A stretch of 45,065 nucleotides of DNA from an uncultured Verrucomicrobiota bacterium (lineage in GTDB: Bacteria; Verrucomicrobiota; Verrucomicrobiia; Limisphaerales; UBA1319), in contig CAIMWS010000359.1 of the NCBI GenBank assembly GCA_903845125.1, positions 1-45,065 of the forward strand, in the 5' to 3' direction. The translations under genes were made by a program, and so were the position numbers. Positions 33,466-42,909 of the stretch are shown here, in pieces. The notes below the pieces were generated by a model. That model was not told the origin of the DNA. It saw only the letters and a list, made by a program, of their open reading frames with translations, and did not search any database. Position 1 is the first letter of the stretch. Each line of letters opens with the position of its first letter.

Positions 33466-35652
33466 TCAAGCACCCGGATGGCCGGCTTCCGGGCCAGGCA
33501 GGCGGATCGGCAGTTCGTGGACCCGCACGCCAGTGGCATGGTGGAGCGCATTGGCAATCGCCGGCGCCACCGGGATCAGCGGCGTTTCCCCGCCGCCGAG
33601 GCTGGACAAATCTTTGCGGTCCAGGAAATGGAGATCCAATACGGGCACATCGCTGAACCGGGGGACGAGGTATTTGGCGAAACGGGGATTGAGGATCTTC
33701 CCCCCGGCGAATTGCATTTCCTCCCGCAGGGCTGGCCCCAAGGCCATGATGATGCCGCCCTGCGTCTGGGAAACCAGGTTGTCGGGATTCAGGATCGCGC
33801 CGCATTCAAATACCTCGCAAACGTGGCGGACCACGATGCGATTGGCGGGCCGCTGGATGGCAATCTCGACGCAGGCTGCCACAAAGGAGCCTTTTTCGGT
33901 GCCGCAGGCCAGGCCCACGCCCACCTCCGCCGATTTCCGGGCGGCGCGTTCCCCCCAGTTGAACCGCCGGGCGGCTTCCTGGAGGACCGCCCGCAACCGG
34001 GGATTTTCCAGGTGCGCCAGGCGAAATTCCAGGGGATCGGCGCCCGCCGCCGCCGCCAGTTCATCCATGAAGGCCTCGCGGGCGAAATTATTCGCCACCG
34101 AAGCCAAAGCCCGGTAGGAACCCTGCCGCAGCGGGGTTTCTGATTGGACGAAGCTGGAGCGGGAATGGGGGATGCGATAGGGCGATTCCACGGCCGCCCC
34201 GCCGGAGTTGATATTGATGAAATGCCAGGTGGCCAACTGGCCTTGGGCATTCAGGCTGGCTTCGATATCGATGACCGCCGCGGGCCGGAAGTAAGCCCAG
34301 GTAAACTCCTCTTCGCGAGTCCATTTCAGCAGCACGGGCCGGCCGGCGGCCTGGGCCAGGCGGGCCGCCTCCACCGCACATTCGCCGGTGTGCTTGCCGC
34401 CAAAACCGCTGCCAAAATCGGGCACGACCACCCGCACTTGATCATTGGCCAGGCGGAAGGCCCGGGCCAGCTCACCGTGGTAACCGAACGGATTCTGGGT
34501 GCAGGTCCAGACCGTCAGCTGGCCGTCCTGCCATTCCGCCAGCGCCACGCGGGTTTCGAGCGGGCAATGCTGGACGTAAGGGGTGTGATAGGTCTGGCGC
34601 AAGACGCGGTGCGCCCCGGGCAATTCCTGGGCGAAGGGATTGGACGGCACGCCGCCGCGGGCCCGCTGGCGCAAATAATCGTAAACCTCCCGGCTGGAAG
34701 GATGCGGCGCGGCCTCCCACTGAGCCGTGCGGGCCAGGGCTTCCAGGGCAGCGCGCGCTTTGGCGGAGGTGGGAGCCGCCACCCCCACGAACTGGCCATC
34801 CCGCACCACCACGGTATCCGGCAGGGCCTTGGCCGGCTCCAAATCGATCGCCGTCAGCTTGGCGCCCATGGTAGGCGGCCGCAGGATTTTGCCATGGAGC
34901 ATGCCGGGCCGGCGGAGGTCCGAGGGGAACTGGTGGGCGCCGGTGACCAGGTCGCGGTAATTGGGGCGGCGCACGGAAGTCCCCAGCACTTTCCAATCGT
35001 CCGGCCGGGTCAAGGCGGCTTCCGCCTGCCCTCGGGCGAAGGCTTTGGGCAAATCTTCACTTTGCGCCAGCTCGCCATAGGCCAGCGTCCGGTTCGAGGC
35101 CGGATGCCGGATCCGCCCCCCGCCCACCTCCACGGCGCTGGCTTCGACGGACCAGCGCTCGCAGGCGATCTGCGCGAGTATCTGCCGGGCCGCCGCCGCA
35201 GCCTGCCGCACCACCGGCACGGTGCCGGGAGTGGTCCGGCTGCCCGCAGTGACCCCGTCATCGGGAACGCGCCGGGTATCGCCCATGACCAGGCGCACCT
35301 GGCTCACCGGCAGCCGCAGCTCTTCGGCGGCCGCCTGGGTCAATTCGGCCCTCCCCCCCTGCCCCATCTCGATCTTGCCGGTGAAAACCGTCACGATCCC
35401 ATCCTTGCCCACCTGGAGCCGCGCCGCCACGCCGCCGGCGCCGGCGCCGGATCGGCCAGCCCCACGCCCGGCACGCTGCTGGGCCAGCGCGGGGACCACG
35501 CTGGTGGTGATCAGCAATCCGGCACTGAGCAACTGCACAAACCCGCGGCGGTCCAGGCCAAAATCGAAGGCCACGGGAGCCACCAGCTCCTGGTCTTCAT
35601 CAAAGGCGGGATTAGCGGGCACATTGGAAAATGTCGATTCCTTGGCGTTCAT
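33466..35652 (-). CDS. Tat-exported molybdenum hydroxylase, large (molybdopterin) subunit
   Basis: 728 aa, xanthine-oxidase-family catalytic subunit, closest in style to isoquinoline 1-oxidoreductase/aldehyde dehydrogenase (IorB-like) enzymes that lack an FAD subunit. A twin-arginine signal lies at residues 34-60 (DRRGFVQLLSAGLLI), behind an unusual 33-residue acidic/polar extension. The molybdopterin-binding regions are present: KDGIVTVFTGKIEMGQGGR about 81-99, the GFGGKHTGE loop, and the active-site glutamate E689 in LGGGETPLIPVAPAIANAL. It partners with the 2Fe-2S subunit 52 bp upstream; the pair would be folded in the cytoplasm and exported together, the small subunit having no signal of its own. 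The substrate is probably an aldehyde or N-heterocycle, unresolved. The electron acceptor is not encoded here. Confidence 0.93.
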   Translation of the reverse strand: MNAKESTFSNVPANPAFDEDQELVAPVAFDFGLDRRGFVQLLSAGLLITTSVVPALAQQRAGRGAGRSGAGAGGVAARLQVGKDGIVTVFTGKIEMGQGGRAELTQAAAEELRLPVSQVRLVMGDTRRVPDDGVTAGSRTTPGTVPVVRQAAAAARQILAQIACERWSVEASAVEVGGGRIRHPASNRTLAYGELAQSEDLPKAFARGQAEAALTRPDDWKVLGTSVRRPNYRDLVTGAHQFPSDLRRPGMLHGKILRPPTMGAKLTAIDLEPAKALPDTVVVRDGQFVGVAAPTSAKARAALEALARTAQWEAAPHPSSREVYDYLRQRARGGVPSNPFAQELPGAHRVLRQTYHTPYVQHCPLETRVALAEWQDGQLTVWTCTQNPFGYHGELARAFRLANDQVRVVVPDFGSGFGGKHTGECAVEAARLAQAAGRPVLLKWTREEEFTWAYFRPAAVIDIEASLNAQGQLATWHFININSGGAAVESPYRIPHSRSSFVQSETPLRQGSYRALASVANNFAREAFMDELAAAAGADPLEFRLAHLENPRLRAVLQEAARRFNWGERAARKSAEVGVGLACGTEKGSFVAACVEIAIQRPANRIVVRHVCEVFECGAILNPDNLVSQTQGGIIMALGPALREEMQFAGGKILNPRFAKYLVPRFSDVPVLDLHFLDRKDLSSLGGGETPLIPVAPAIANALHHATGVRVHELPIRLPGPEAGHPGA

Positions 35653-35704
35653 GGTTATGACCCCGGATTAAAAGGCAGCGGAAAACAATTAATATTGAAG
35701 CGCA

Positions 35705-36172
35705 TTATTGGCCAGTCCCAGCGGCCCGCTGGATGGCTTTGATGATTTTCGGGTAATTGCCGCACCGGCACAAATGGCCCTCCATGCGGGACCGGATCTG
35801 CTCCTCCGTCGGTTTGGCTTGGGACTTCAGGAAGCTGACGGTTTCCAAAATCATGCCCGGGGTGCAATAACCGCACTGCGCGGCGCCCTCCTCGAGGAAG
35901 GCGGTTTGCACCGGGTGCAAACCCTCGGCGGGCGCAAGGCCTTCGATGGTCAAAACCGTTTGCTGCCCGACCTTGCCCACCGGAGTGATGCAGGCAAAGG
36001 TGCTTTGGCCATCCACCAAAACTGTGCAGGCGCCGCAACGGCCCTCCCCGCAGCCATACTTGGCGCCGGTCATTTCCAAATCTTCGCGCAAAACCTCCAA
36101 CAAGGGACGGCTTGGATCAGTCGTCACCGTCTTGGGCTGGCCATTTAAAGTGAAAGTGATGGTCTTTTCCAT
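35705..36172 (-). CDS. 2Fe-2S subunit of the molybdenum hydroxylase
   Basis: 155 aa small subunit of the xanthine-oxidase family. The plant-type ferredoxin domain has C41, C46, C49 and C61 (GCGEGRCGACTVL). The helical second domain has C100-x2-C103 and C135-x1-C137 (QCGYCTPGM and CRCGNYP), ligating the second 2Fe-2S cluster that faces the molybdopterin; Q99 before C100 is the conserved residue at the cofactor. All eight ligands are present. No signal peptide, consistent with export together with the Tat-bearing large subunit. It begins 43 bp after the stop of the TPR-like gene and ends 52 bp before the large subunit. No medium FAD subunit is encoded, so electrons leave directly from the 2Fe-2S clusters to a carrier. 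Confidence 0.96.
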   Translation of the reverse strand: MEKTITFTLNGQPKTVTTDPSRPLLEVLREDLEMTGAKYGCGEGRCGACTVLVDGQSTFACITPVGKVGQQTVLTIEGLAPAEGLHPVQTAFLEEGAAQCGYCTPGMILETVSFLKSQAKPTEEQIRSRMEGHLCRCGNYPKIIKAIQRAAGTGQ

Positions 36173-36215
36173 AGCGTGGGGCCATTTTACTCCGGTCCGC
36201 CCCAGGCTGTCGCTA

Positions 36216-37202
36216 TTATTCTGAATCTTTCAAAGGTGGCCGGCCCGGGCACTGGGCGGCGATGGCCCGCGCTTCCGCCGCCAGGGTTTCGGCCTCCGGT
36301 TCAAATCCCAGCCGGCGGGCGGCGCAGGCGCATTGCTGGAGCGCCCTGGCCAGCGGGACGAATCTTCTGGGGGATCCCACCTGGGGCAGCGAGGCGACCA
36401 GCTGGCGTTTTTCCACCGCCTTTTGCCAGGCGGGCAAGGCCTCGGCCCAAGCCCCCTGTTTTCCGTAAAGGGTGGCTCGGATTTCCCACCAGGCGGCCAG
36501 GGTGGCCTGCACCCCGGCGGCGAATTCGCAGGCGCCTTTGCCCGCGAGCAGTTGTTCGCTGGCAGCCAGGTCCGTGGCCGCGTCGGAGAGGCGCCCCTGG
36601 GCCAGCCGGCAGCGGGCGCGCTGGTTCAAGGCCCGCGCCCGAAGGAGGCTGGTGAGTGGCTGCTCCTGGAGCAAGCCCATCGCCTCCTCGACGGTGTCCA
36701 GCGCCGCCTGGGTCTGCCCCATTTCCAAAGCGCAAGCTGCTTCATTCAAAAGCAGCATGACATCCAGAATTTCCAGCCCGGCCGGCCGGCCGGCTGCGGT
36801 GGCGCCCCGAGCCTCCTCCCAAGCTTCGCCGGGGCGGCCCAAAAACAACAGCAGCTCGCTGAGATCCTGGCGGGCTTTGGCGATGATGCCAGCCCGGCCG
36901 CCGGCCTCGGCCAGGGCGACCAACTCCCGGCGGACGGCCTCAACCCCGGCCCAGTCCCCGGAATTTTCCAAGGCCGACACTTTTTCCCAGAGCGGGGCTT
37001 CCGGGGGGGGATTCCGGGCGGCCTCCTCGCCGGCCGCGAGCAGCATTTCCAAAGCGATCTGCTCCGCCTCGGCGAAACGGTTCTCCTGGGCCGCCAGGCC
37101 GTAGTCCCGGGCCAATTTTTCAAATTTTTCCTGCGCAGAACCAGGATCTGCCCCCGCCGGAACCAATGGCGGCTGAGGCAATGGTTGGTCGGGAGCCTTC
37201 AT
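36216..37202 (-). CDS. TPR-like helical repeat protein
   Basis: 328 aa with no signal peptide or membrane segment. After a Pro-rich N-terminus (about 1-20) it is all helical, with Ala/Leu/Glu-rich repeats of ~35 residues resembling tetratricopeptide repeats (e.g. LLLNEAACALEMGQTQAALDTVEEAM and ALNQRARCRLAQGRLSDAATDL, in separate units near 150-210). No catalytic motif. It lies 43 bp upstream of the 2Fe-2S gene on the same strand and may be the first gene of the Mo-hydroxylase operon, as a scaffold or assembly factor; that is positional inference. It diverges from the GH78 gene across 115 bp. Confidence 0.8.
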   Translation of the reverse strand: MKAPDQPLPQPPLVPAGADPGSAQEKFEKLARDYGLAAQENRFAEAEQIALEMLLAAGEEAARNPPPEAPLWEKVSALENSGDWAGVEAVRRELVALAEAGGRAGIIAKARQDLSELLLFLGRPGEAWEEARGATAAGRPAGLEILDVMLLLNEAACALEMGQTQAALDTVEEAMGLLQEQPLTSLLRARALNQRARCRLAQGRLSDAATDLAASEQLLAGKGACEFAAGVQATLAAWWEIRATLYGKQGAWAEALPAWQKAVEKRQLVASLPQVGSPRRFVPLARALQQCACAARRLGFEPEAETLAAEARAIAAQCPGRPPLKDSE

Positions 37203-37317
37203 GGGTTTTGGATATTCAATGCCAAAGACAGCCTACCCCACCTCAGCCGGGAATCAAGTCCGCGGCGGCGGGCTGAAGCGGGCTTGCATCACGAGGAGCT
37301 TCAGGTTTAATAGGCTC

Positions 37318-40188
37318 ATGAGTCAGTCACCGAAACATCGTTGGATCTGGTTTCTGGGTTTTTTAGCAACCGCCGGCGCGACCCTGGCGGGGACGCTGAC
37401 GCCCACCGCCCTGCGGACGGAATACCTGGAGAATCCCACCGGCTTGGATGAAACGTCGCCCCGGCTGGAATGGCAGGTGGAATCGCTGCAGCGGGCGCAG
37501 AAACAGACGGCCTACCAGGTATTGGTGGCCAGCACCCCGGCGCTGCTGGAGCGGGAAAAAGGGGATCTGTGGGACAGCGGAAAAGTCAAGAGCAGCCTCA
37601 CGACCCAAATTGTGTATGGCGGCAAAACGCTGACCTCACGCCAGGCGGCCTGGTGGAAAGTGCGGGTCTGGGATGGCCAAGACCGCGCCTCCCGCTGGAG
37701 CGCACCGGCCCATTGGACGATGGGCCTCCTGCAGCCGGGGGACTGGACGGCCGATTGGATCAGCCACCGGGATAAAACGCCGGTGTGGAAGCAGCGCGAC
37801 CAATTGCAGCTGCCGCCCGCCCGCTATTACCGCAAGGAGTTCGAGGCCGGCCGAAAAATCCAGAGGGCGTTTTTATATGCTACAGCGCTGGGCATTTACG
37901 AATTGGAACTTAATGGCCGCAAGGTGAGCGACCGGTTTTTCGCACCGGGATGGACGGACTACCGGCGCCGGGCCTATTACCAGGCTTATGATGTCACCGC
38001 GATGGTGGCGCCCGGCGGCAACTGCCTGGGCGCCATCCTGGCCGATGGCTGGTATGCCGGCTACCTGGGTTACGGATTGCTGGTGGGCTATGGCCCGAAC
38101 AAATCCGGCCGCAATTTTTACGGCAAGACGCCCGCGCTGCTGGCCCAGCTGGAACTTGAATACACCGACGGCACCCGGGAAACCCTGGGCACCGATAATT
38201 CGTGGCGCGTCACCAGCGAAGGCCCGATCCGGGAGGCGGATTTCCTGATGGGCGAAACCTATGAGGCCAACCGTGAATTGCCGGGCTGGTCGCGCCCGGG
38301 CTTCGATGCCGCCACCTGGGAGCCAGCCATCCGGGCCGGCGAAAACGGACCCGCACCCGCCACTTACTCGGACACCGGCGGTTCCCGGCAGGTGGACCTC
38401 GGCTTCGTGCGGCCGGCCGTGCTGCAGGCTTACCCGGGGCCGGCGGTGAAAATCACCGAGACCATCCGCCCCTGCGGCATCACGGAACCGATGCCGGGAG
38501 TTTACCTGGTCAACATGGGCCAGAACTTCGCCGGCCTGGTGCGCCTGCAAGTGAAGGGGCCGGCGGGAACCAAAATCCGCCTGCGTTACGGGGAGATGCT
38601 GCACCCGGACGGGCGCCTGATGACGGAGAACCTCCGCCGGGCCCGGGCCACCGATTATTACGTCTTGCGCGGCGATCCCCAGGGCGAGACCTGGCAGCCC
38701 AGATTCACCTTCCACGGATTCCAATATGTCGAGCTGACCGGTTTTCCAGGACGGCCGGAGCTGGAAACCTTGACCGGCCTTGTCCTGCACAGCAGCACAC
38801 CGCTGGCCAGCGATTTCGAGTGCAGCGATGCCATGGCCAACAAGCTGTTCAAGAACATCGTCTGGACCCAGCGGGCCAATTTCCTGGAACTGCCCACCGA
38901 CTGCCCCCAACGGGATGAACGGTTCGGGTGGATGGGCGACGCCCAGGCCTACATCCGCGCCGCCACCTACAATGCCGACACCGCGGCGTTTTACTCCAAA
39001 TGGCTGCGCGAGGTGGAGGAAGCGCAATTGCCCTCCGGCGCCTACCCGGATTACTGCCCCTGGCCGATGCAGCACGGCCAAGCCTTCGCCACCGGGTGGA
39101 CCGATGCCGGCCTCATCTGCCCGTGGACCGTCTGGCAAGCCTATGGCGATACCCGGGTGCTGGAACGGCATTGGGACTCCATGAAACGCTTCATGGATTG
39201 GCGGCAGAAAGTATCGCCCGACGGCCTGGGGGTGGTCCACGGCAACGAATGGGGCGACTGGCTGTCGTTGAGCGAGAAAACCCCGCTCGATTACCTGGAC
39301 ACCGTCTATTACGCCTGGGACGCCCGGCTGATGAGCGAGATGGCCGCCGCCCTGGAGCGCAAGGACGAAGCGGATGCCTATGCCCGGCTGTTCAAACGGA
39401 TCAAGGAGGCGTTTGGCCGGAAATACGTGAAACCCGATGGCACCCTCCAGGTGGACACCCAAACCGGCTACGCGGTGGCGCTTTTCACCGGGTTGATCCC
39501 GGAGGCGCTGCAGGCCCGGGCCGCCGCCCGGCTCGCGGAAAAAATCATCGCGGACGAAACCCGCATGGGCACCGGCTTCCTGGGAACCCGGCCGCTGCTG
39601 CCGGTCCTGAGCCAGCACGATTACAACGACCTGGCCGTGCGCCTGTTCCAAAGCCGGAAATACCCCAGTTGGGGCTACGAGGTGGAAAACGGCGCCACCA
39701 CCATCTGGGAACGCTGGAACAGCTACACCACCGCGAACGGCTTCGGGGGCGGGCAAAACGCCGCCATGAACAGCTTCAGCCACTACGCCTTCGGCGCCGT
39801 GTGCGAGTGGATGTTCGATACCCTGGCCGGCATCCGCTGGGGCGCGCCGGGCTACCGCCAGATCATCATCCACCCCCATCCCCCCCGCCCGGACGGCAAC
39901 CCGGGCGAACCGCCCATCAGCTGGGTCCGGGCGCGTTTCGATTCCCCCATGGGCCGGATCGTGAGCGCCTGGCGGCAGACGGACCAAGGCTTTGAATTGG
40001 AGGCCACCATCCCGGCCAACACCACCGCCACCGTGTATCTGCCAGCCAAGACCCGGGAATCCATCACCGAAGGCGGCACGCCCTTGAACCAGCTCCCCGA
40101 AATCAAGTTCGCCGGACTGGAGCATGGCTATGCCATCCTGGAGATCGGATCGGGAATCTACCGGTTTGCCAGCGGCAAAAACCGGTAG
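37318..40188 (+). CDS. Exported GH78 alpha-L-rhamnosidase
   Basis: Glycoside hydrolase family 78, releasing terminal alpha-L-rhamnose by inversion from pectin side chains, glycosides or rhamnan. From the ATG at 37318 it is 956 aa with a signal peptide (about 1-25). The frame is open back to 37201 but the earlier starts give no signal peptide. Domains in order: N-terminal Ig/Fn3-like domain (~28-145, PTALRTEYLENPTGLD and SARLEW-type start), carbohydrate-binding domains (~150-470), the (alpha/alpha)6 barrel (~500-860) and a C-terminal beta-sandwich (~865-956). The catalytic signature PTDCPQRDERFGWMGDAQ gives the general acid E534, and TTIWERWNSY gives the putative general base E798. The SH.AFGAV.EW.. 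block near the barrel end is typical. It converges tail to tail with the flavoprotein gene, 27 bp apart. Confidence 0.95.
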   Translation: MSQSPKHRWIWFLGFLATAGATLAGTLTPTALRTEYLENPTGLDETSPRLEWQVESLQRAQKQTAYQVLVASTPALLEREKGDLWDSGKVKSSLTTQIVYGGKTLTSRQAAWWKVRVWDGQDRASRWSAPAHWTMGLLQPGDWTADWISHRDKTPVWKQRDQLQLPPARYYRKEFEAGRKIQRAFLYATALGIYELELNGRKVSDRFFAPGWTDYRRRAYYQAYDVTAMVAPGGNCLGAILADGWYAGYLGYGLLVGYGPNKSGRNFYGKTPALLAQLELEYTDGTRETLGTDNSWRVTSEGPIREADFLMGETYEANRELPGWSRPGFDAATWEPAIRAGENGPAPATYSDTGGSRQVDLGFVRPAVLQAYPGPAVKITETIRPCGITEPMPGVYLVNMGQNFAGLVRLQVKGPAGTKIRLRYGEMLHPDGRLMTENLRRARATDYYVLRGDPQGETWQPRFTFHGFQYVELTGFPGRPELETLTGLVLHSSTPLASDFECSDAMANKLFKNIVWTQRANFLELPTDCPQRDERFGWMGDAQAYIRAATYNADTAAFYSKWLREVEEAQLPSGAYPDYCPWPMQHGQAFATGWTDAGLICPWTVWQAYGDTRVLERHWDSMKRFMDWRQKVSPDGLGVVHGNEWGDWLSLSEKTPLDYLDTVYYAWDARLMSEMAAALERKDEADAYARLFKRIKEAFGRKYVKPDGTLQVDTQTGYAVALFTGLIPEALQARAAARLAEKIIADETRMGTGFLGTRPLLPVLSQHDYNDLAVRLFQSRKYPSWGYEVENGATTIWERWNSYTTANGFGGGQNAAMNSFSHYAFGAVCEWMFDTLAGIRWGAPGYRQIIIHPHPPRPDGNPGEPPISWVRARFDSPMGRIVSAWRQTDQGFELEATIPANTTATVYLPAKTRESITEGGTPLNQLPEIKFAGLEHGYAILEIGSGIYRFASGKNR

Positions 40189-40215
40189 CTGAACCCGGCG
40201 CGGCCGGAAACCCGA

Positions 40216-41703
40216 TCAACCGCCAGTGGCGTTTTTCCGGGCCTCCTTGAGTTTTTGGAACCCGGGTTTCGCGGAGTAATATTTATCGAGCGGATAACAG
40301 CCGCTGACCAGGCCCTGCCGGGGGGCGGTCGTGCAATCGCTGAAGGTCCGGCAAATGATCCGGGTGTTCAAAGCGCCTTTGGCCAGCGCCTCAGCCAGCA
40401 TGGCCGGATAGCTGAGCACCGCGCGGCCGAGGCCCACCATGCCGGTCCAACCGTCGCGCAAAACCGCCTGGGCCACGTGGGGCAGATATTCCTGGAGGTA
40501 GCTGTAAGCGCTGCCCACCACCAGGAGGGAGGGCGGCGCCAGGGCTGTGATCTGCCGCACCACCTGGATTTGCCGGGCCACATCAATCAGGGGATCGTGC
40601 GGCGGTTGGTAGCCGTCCGATGGCGGATAGGCAGCGGGACGCTGGATATGGGGGTTGTAGTAGGGTGAACCGGCGGTGAGATTCAAGATCTTGATCCCCA
40701 GGTCCACGCACAGCCGCATGAACTGGATTGGCTCCGTTAAATCGAAGGCCACCGGATCCGCGGCATCCACGCCGAAACCATACCGGTAAGGCAGGCAGCC
40801 GGAGTAATCTTCCGGGATTCCCGGCCCGGGCTTCCCGGGCTGGGAAAGGTGCGGATCCGGATGGAACGGCACCAGGTCAAAGGCGCTCAAGCGCACGGCG
40901 AGATCGATGGGATTGCCGCTGGCCCGGATGCCCGCCACTATTTCCCGCAGGATCCGGGTGCGGTTTTCGAACGAGCCGCCGAATTTGCCGGGCCGGGCAT
41001 GGGCACCCAGGAATTCATGCAGCAGGTAGCCGTGGCAGTGCTTGATATCGACGAAGTCGGCGCCCGCTTCGGCCGCCACGCGCGCCGCCGCCACATAGCA
41101 CGGGATCAGATCCTCAATCTCCTGATCGGTGAAAACCTGGTCGGGCCGATTCACCCCGAACCGGGCATCCAGCAGCGGGTGCCGATAGGCCACGCGCGGC
41201 TCGAGCTGGAAATGGTCGTGGGGTTTGCAGAACCGCCCGCTGTGGGTCAACTGGAAACCGATCACCAGGTCATCCACGCAACCATGGGCCTGGCGGTGCG
41301 CCGCCACCAGTTCCTCGCGCAAACGCCGCAGATCTTCGCGATGGGCCTCATCCACGATCAACTGCCGCGGATTGGCCCGGCCATCGGGCCGCACGGCCAT
41401 GGCCTCGCCGCCGCAGATCAGCTTGCCGCCGCTCTCCCCAAAACGCCGCCAGCGCCGGAGGATTTCCTCGGAGAGCCCGGCCGGGGATAGCGCATCCCAA
41501 CCTTCCATGGGCTGGATGGCGATGCGGTTGCCGGGATGCCTGCCATTGATCTTCAGCTGGGTCACCGGCTGGGCCAGGGGCGAAGCGGATCCGGTGAGGA
41601 TGGCCTCATCGCAAGGCAAATCCAAACCCAGGCGGGCGATATGGCGCCGAAAATCGGCGGCGGTTTTGAGAGTGGCAATGCGCGTCAAAGACATAAATGG
41701 CAT
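40216..41703 (-). CDS. Old-yellow-enzyme family NADH:flavin oxidoreductase
   Basis: 495 aa, FMN-binding TIM-barrel oxidoreductase of the old yellow enzyme/2,4-dienoyl-CoA-reductase group. Typical elements: the N-terminal NRIAIQPMEGWDA substrate-binding strand (~58-70), ICGGEAMAV, GFQLTHSGRF (~148-157) with the His used for flavin chemistry, the DFVDIKHCHGYLLHEFL motif (~216-232) and the phosphate-binding end VVGSAYSYLQEY... GMVGLGRA. The C-terminal end has three cysteines (C-x6-C-x12-C in CRTFSDCTTAPRQGLVSGC) near where relatives bind a 4Fe-4S cluster, but there is no FAD/NAD domain beyond it. No signal peptide. It is the last gene of a three-gene leftward operon (62 bp after the propeller gene). 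Substrate unknown; reduction of alpha,beta-unsaturated carbonyls is usual for the fold. A second Met at 41694 is an equally possible start. Confidence 0.93.
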   Translation of the reverse strand: MPFMSLTRIATLKTAADFRRHIARLGLDLPCDEAILTGSASPLAQPVTQLKINGRHPGNRIAIQPMEGWDALSPAGLSEEILRRWRRFGESGGKLICGGEAMAVRPDGRANPRQLIVDEAHREDLRRLREELVAAHRQAHGCVDDLVIGFQLTHSGRFCKPHDHFQLEPRVAYRHPLLDARFGVNRPDQVFTDQEIEDLIPCYVAAARVAAEAGADFVDIKHCHGYLLHEFLGAHARPGKFGGSFENRTRILREIVAGIRASGNPIDLAVRLSAFDLVPFHPDPHLSQPGKPGPGIPEDYSGCLPYRYGFGVDAADPVAFDLTEPIQFMRLCVDLGIKILNLTAGSPYYNPHIQRPAAYPPSDGYQPPHDPLIDVARQIQVVRQITALAPPSLLVVGSAYSYLQEYLPHVAQAVLRDGWTGMVGLGRAVLSYPAMLAEALAKGALNTRIICRTFSDCTTAPRQGLVSGCYPLDKYYSAKPGFQKLKEARKNATGG

Positions 41704-41765
41704 GGCGGATGGCGGGAGCGGCGGCGCCGCCGGCGGGCCGGCAGATCAACCCGGCCCGCTAATTT

Positions 41766-42905
41766 TCACGACCGGTTCCGGAATACATACACCTGGCGGT
41801 CCATCGCCGCCAGGTAAAGGTTGCCGCGCCGGTCAAAAGAGGGCCGCGCTTGGATGGCCCGGGAGGTTTCAAAGATCACCTGGCCCTGCCCATCGCTGCC
41901 CACGGCATGCAGCCGGCCCAGGGGATCGCCAATGAAAAAAGTCCCCGCCTGGCTGCACACCCCTCCAGCCAGCAAATATTCCGCACCCGATTCATAGCGG
42001 TGGCGGGCGGCGCCATCCGCACCCAGGACCTGCACCGACCCGTCGAGGCCGGCCACCACCACTCCCCCGCCGGGCCGCAGCGCCGGCGTGGCCGCAAGCG
42101 CAGGTTTGAATAGCCTGGACCAAAGAATTTTGCCCTCCGCCAGGGACCAGGCATGGAGGGTGCCTTGATGGCCTTCATTCATGATAAAGTACGCCTGGCC
42201 ATGGGCTTCATCCAAAACGGGCGCGGCGGAAACCAGCAGCCGATTGGCGGGTGAATCTTTCCCCGGCTGCTGATGGAGGATTTCCTCACGGCCGCCCGGT
42301 TCGGCCCGGAAAAACTGCAGCCCGGCGCCAGCCACCGAGCGCAAGCCATAAAACCGGCCCTGCCGGTCGCCAGCCGCGCCGGCATAGGGGAACAGCCCGG
42401 CGTCCCACTCGCCTTGCGGCTCCCCGGTGGCCGCCGCAAGGGCATGAAACCGGCCTCCCCAGCTATTGAGAACCACGCTCTTGGATTGGGGCAGGTAAAG
42501 GAGATCGGACAAAATGCGTGGATCACTTTTGGTGGGGAGTTCGCGCCGCCAGACAATGGTGCCGCTCTCCATGTCCTGGGCGTGAACCCAGCCGGCCTGG
42601 TTGCCGGTGAAAATCCGGGTTCCATCGGGATCCACCACCGGCGTAGCCGATATGGCCGCCGAAAGATTCCGGCGCCAAAGCCGGCGGCCATCCGCCGCAT
42701 AGAGCTGGACCCGGCCGGCCAGATCAGCCACCACCACCCGTTCCGCCCTGGCAAAAACCACCGAGGCCTGAAGCCCGCCCAAGGCGGACAATTGGCGGAT
42801 CGGAACCGGATCCAAATCCACCTTCACCGCCGCCAGGCCGGATCGCGCATTACCGCCCCCGGCTGCCAGCCATTCTCCGGTTTCGATTTCAGCTTTCGGT
42901 GCCAT
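41766..42905 (-). CDS. PQQ-like beta-propeller protein without visible signal peptide
   Basis: 379 aa from the ATG at 42905, four bases after the stop of the DUF362 gene; the frame stays open back to 43046, but that part lies inside the DUF362 gene and reads as non-native Trp/Pro-rich sequence. The propeller shows repeated blades with W-anchored strands (e.g. GTIVWRRELPTK and EGKILWSRLFK) and ends RQVYVFRNRS. Unlike the exported propeller at 32131 it starts APKAEIETGEWL with no hydrophobic export signal, so as annotated it would stay in the cytoplasm. A longer or alternative start, or an unrecognised export route, remains possible. No PQQ ligands are evident. It is sandwiched between an exported DUF362 protein and a flavoprotein. 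Confidence 0.82.
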   Translation of the reverse strand: MAPKAEIETGEWLAAGGGNARSGLAAVKVDLDPVPIRQLSALGGLQASVVFARAERVVVADLAGRVQLYAADGRRLWRRNLSAAISATPVVDPDGTRIFTGNQAGWVHAQDMESGTIVWRRELPTKSDPRILSDLLYLPQSKSVVLNSWGGRFHALAAATGEPQGEWDAGLFPYAGAAGDRQGRFYGLRSVAGAGLQFFRAEPGGREEILHQQPGKDSPANRLLVSAAPVLDEAHGQAYFIMNEGHQGTLHAWSLAEGKILWSRLFKPALAATPALRPGGGVVVAGLDGSVQVLGADGAARHRYESGAEYLLAGGVCSQAGTFFIGDPLGRLHAVGSDGQGQVIFETSRAIQARPSFDRRGNLYLAAMDRQVYVFRNRS

Positions 42906-42909
42906 AGGT

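Noticed and set aside
37201..37317. GH78 gene starting at 37201.
   Set aside because: It would overlap the TPR-like gene start, has no signal peptide at its N-terminus, and the 37318 ATG gives a normal export signal.
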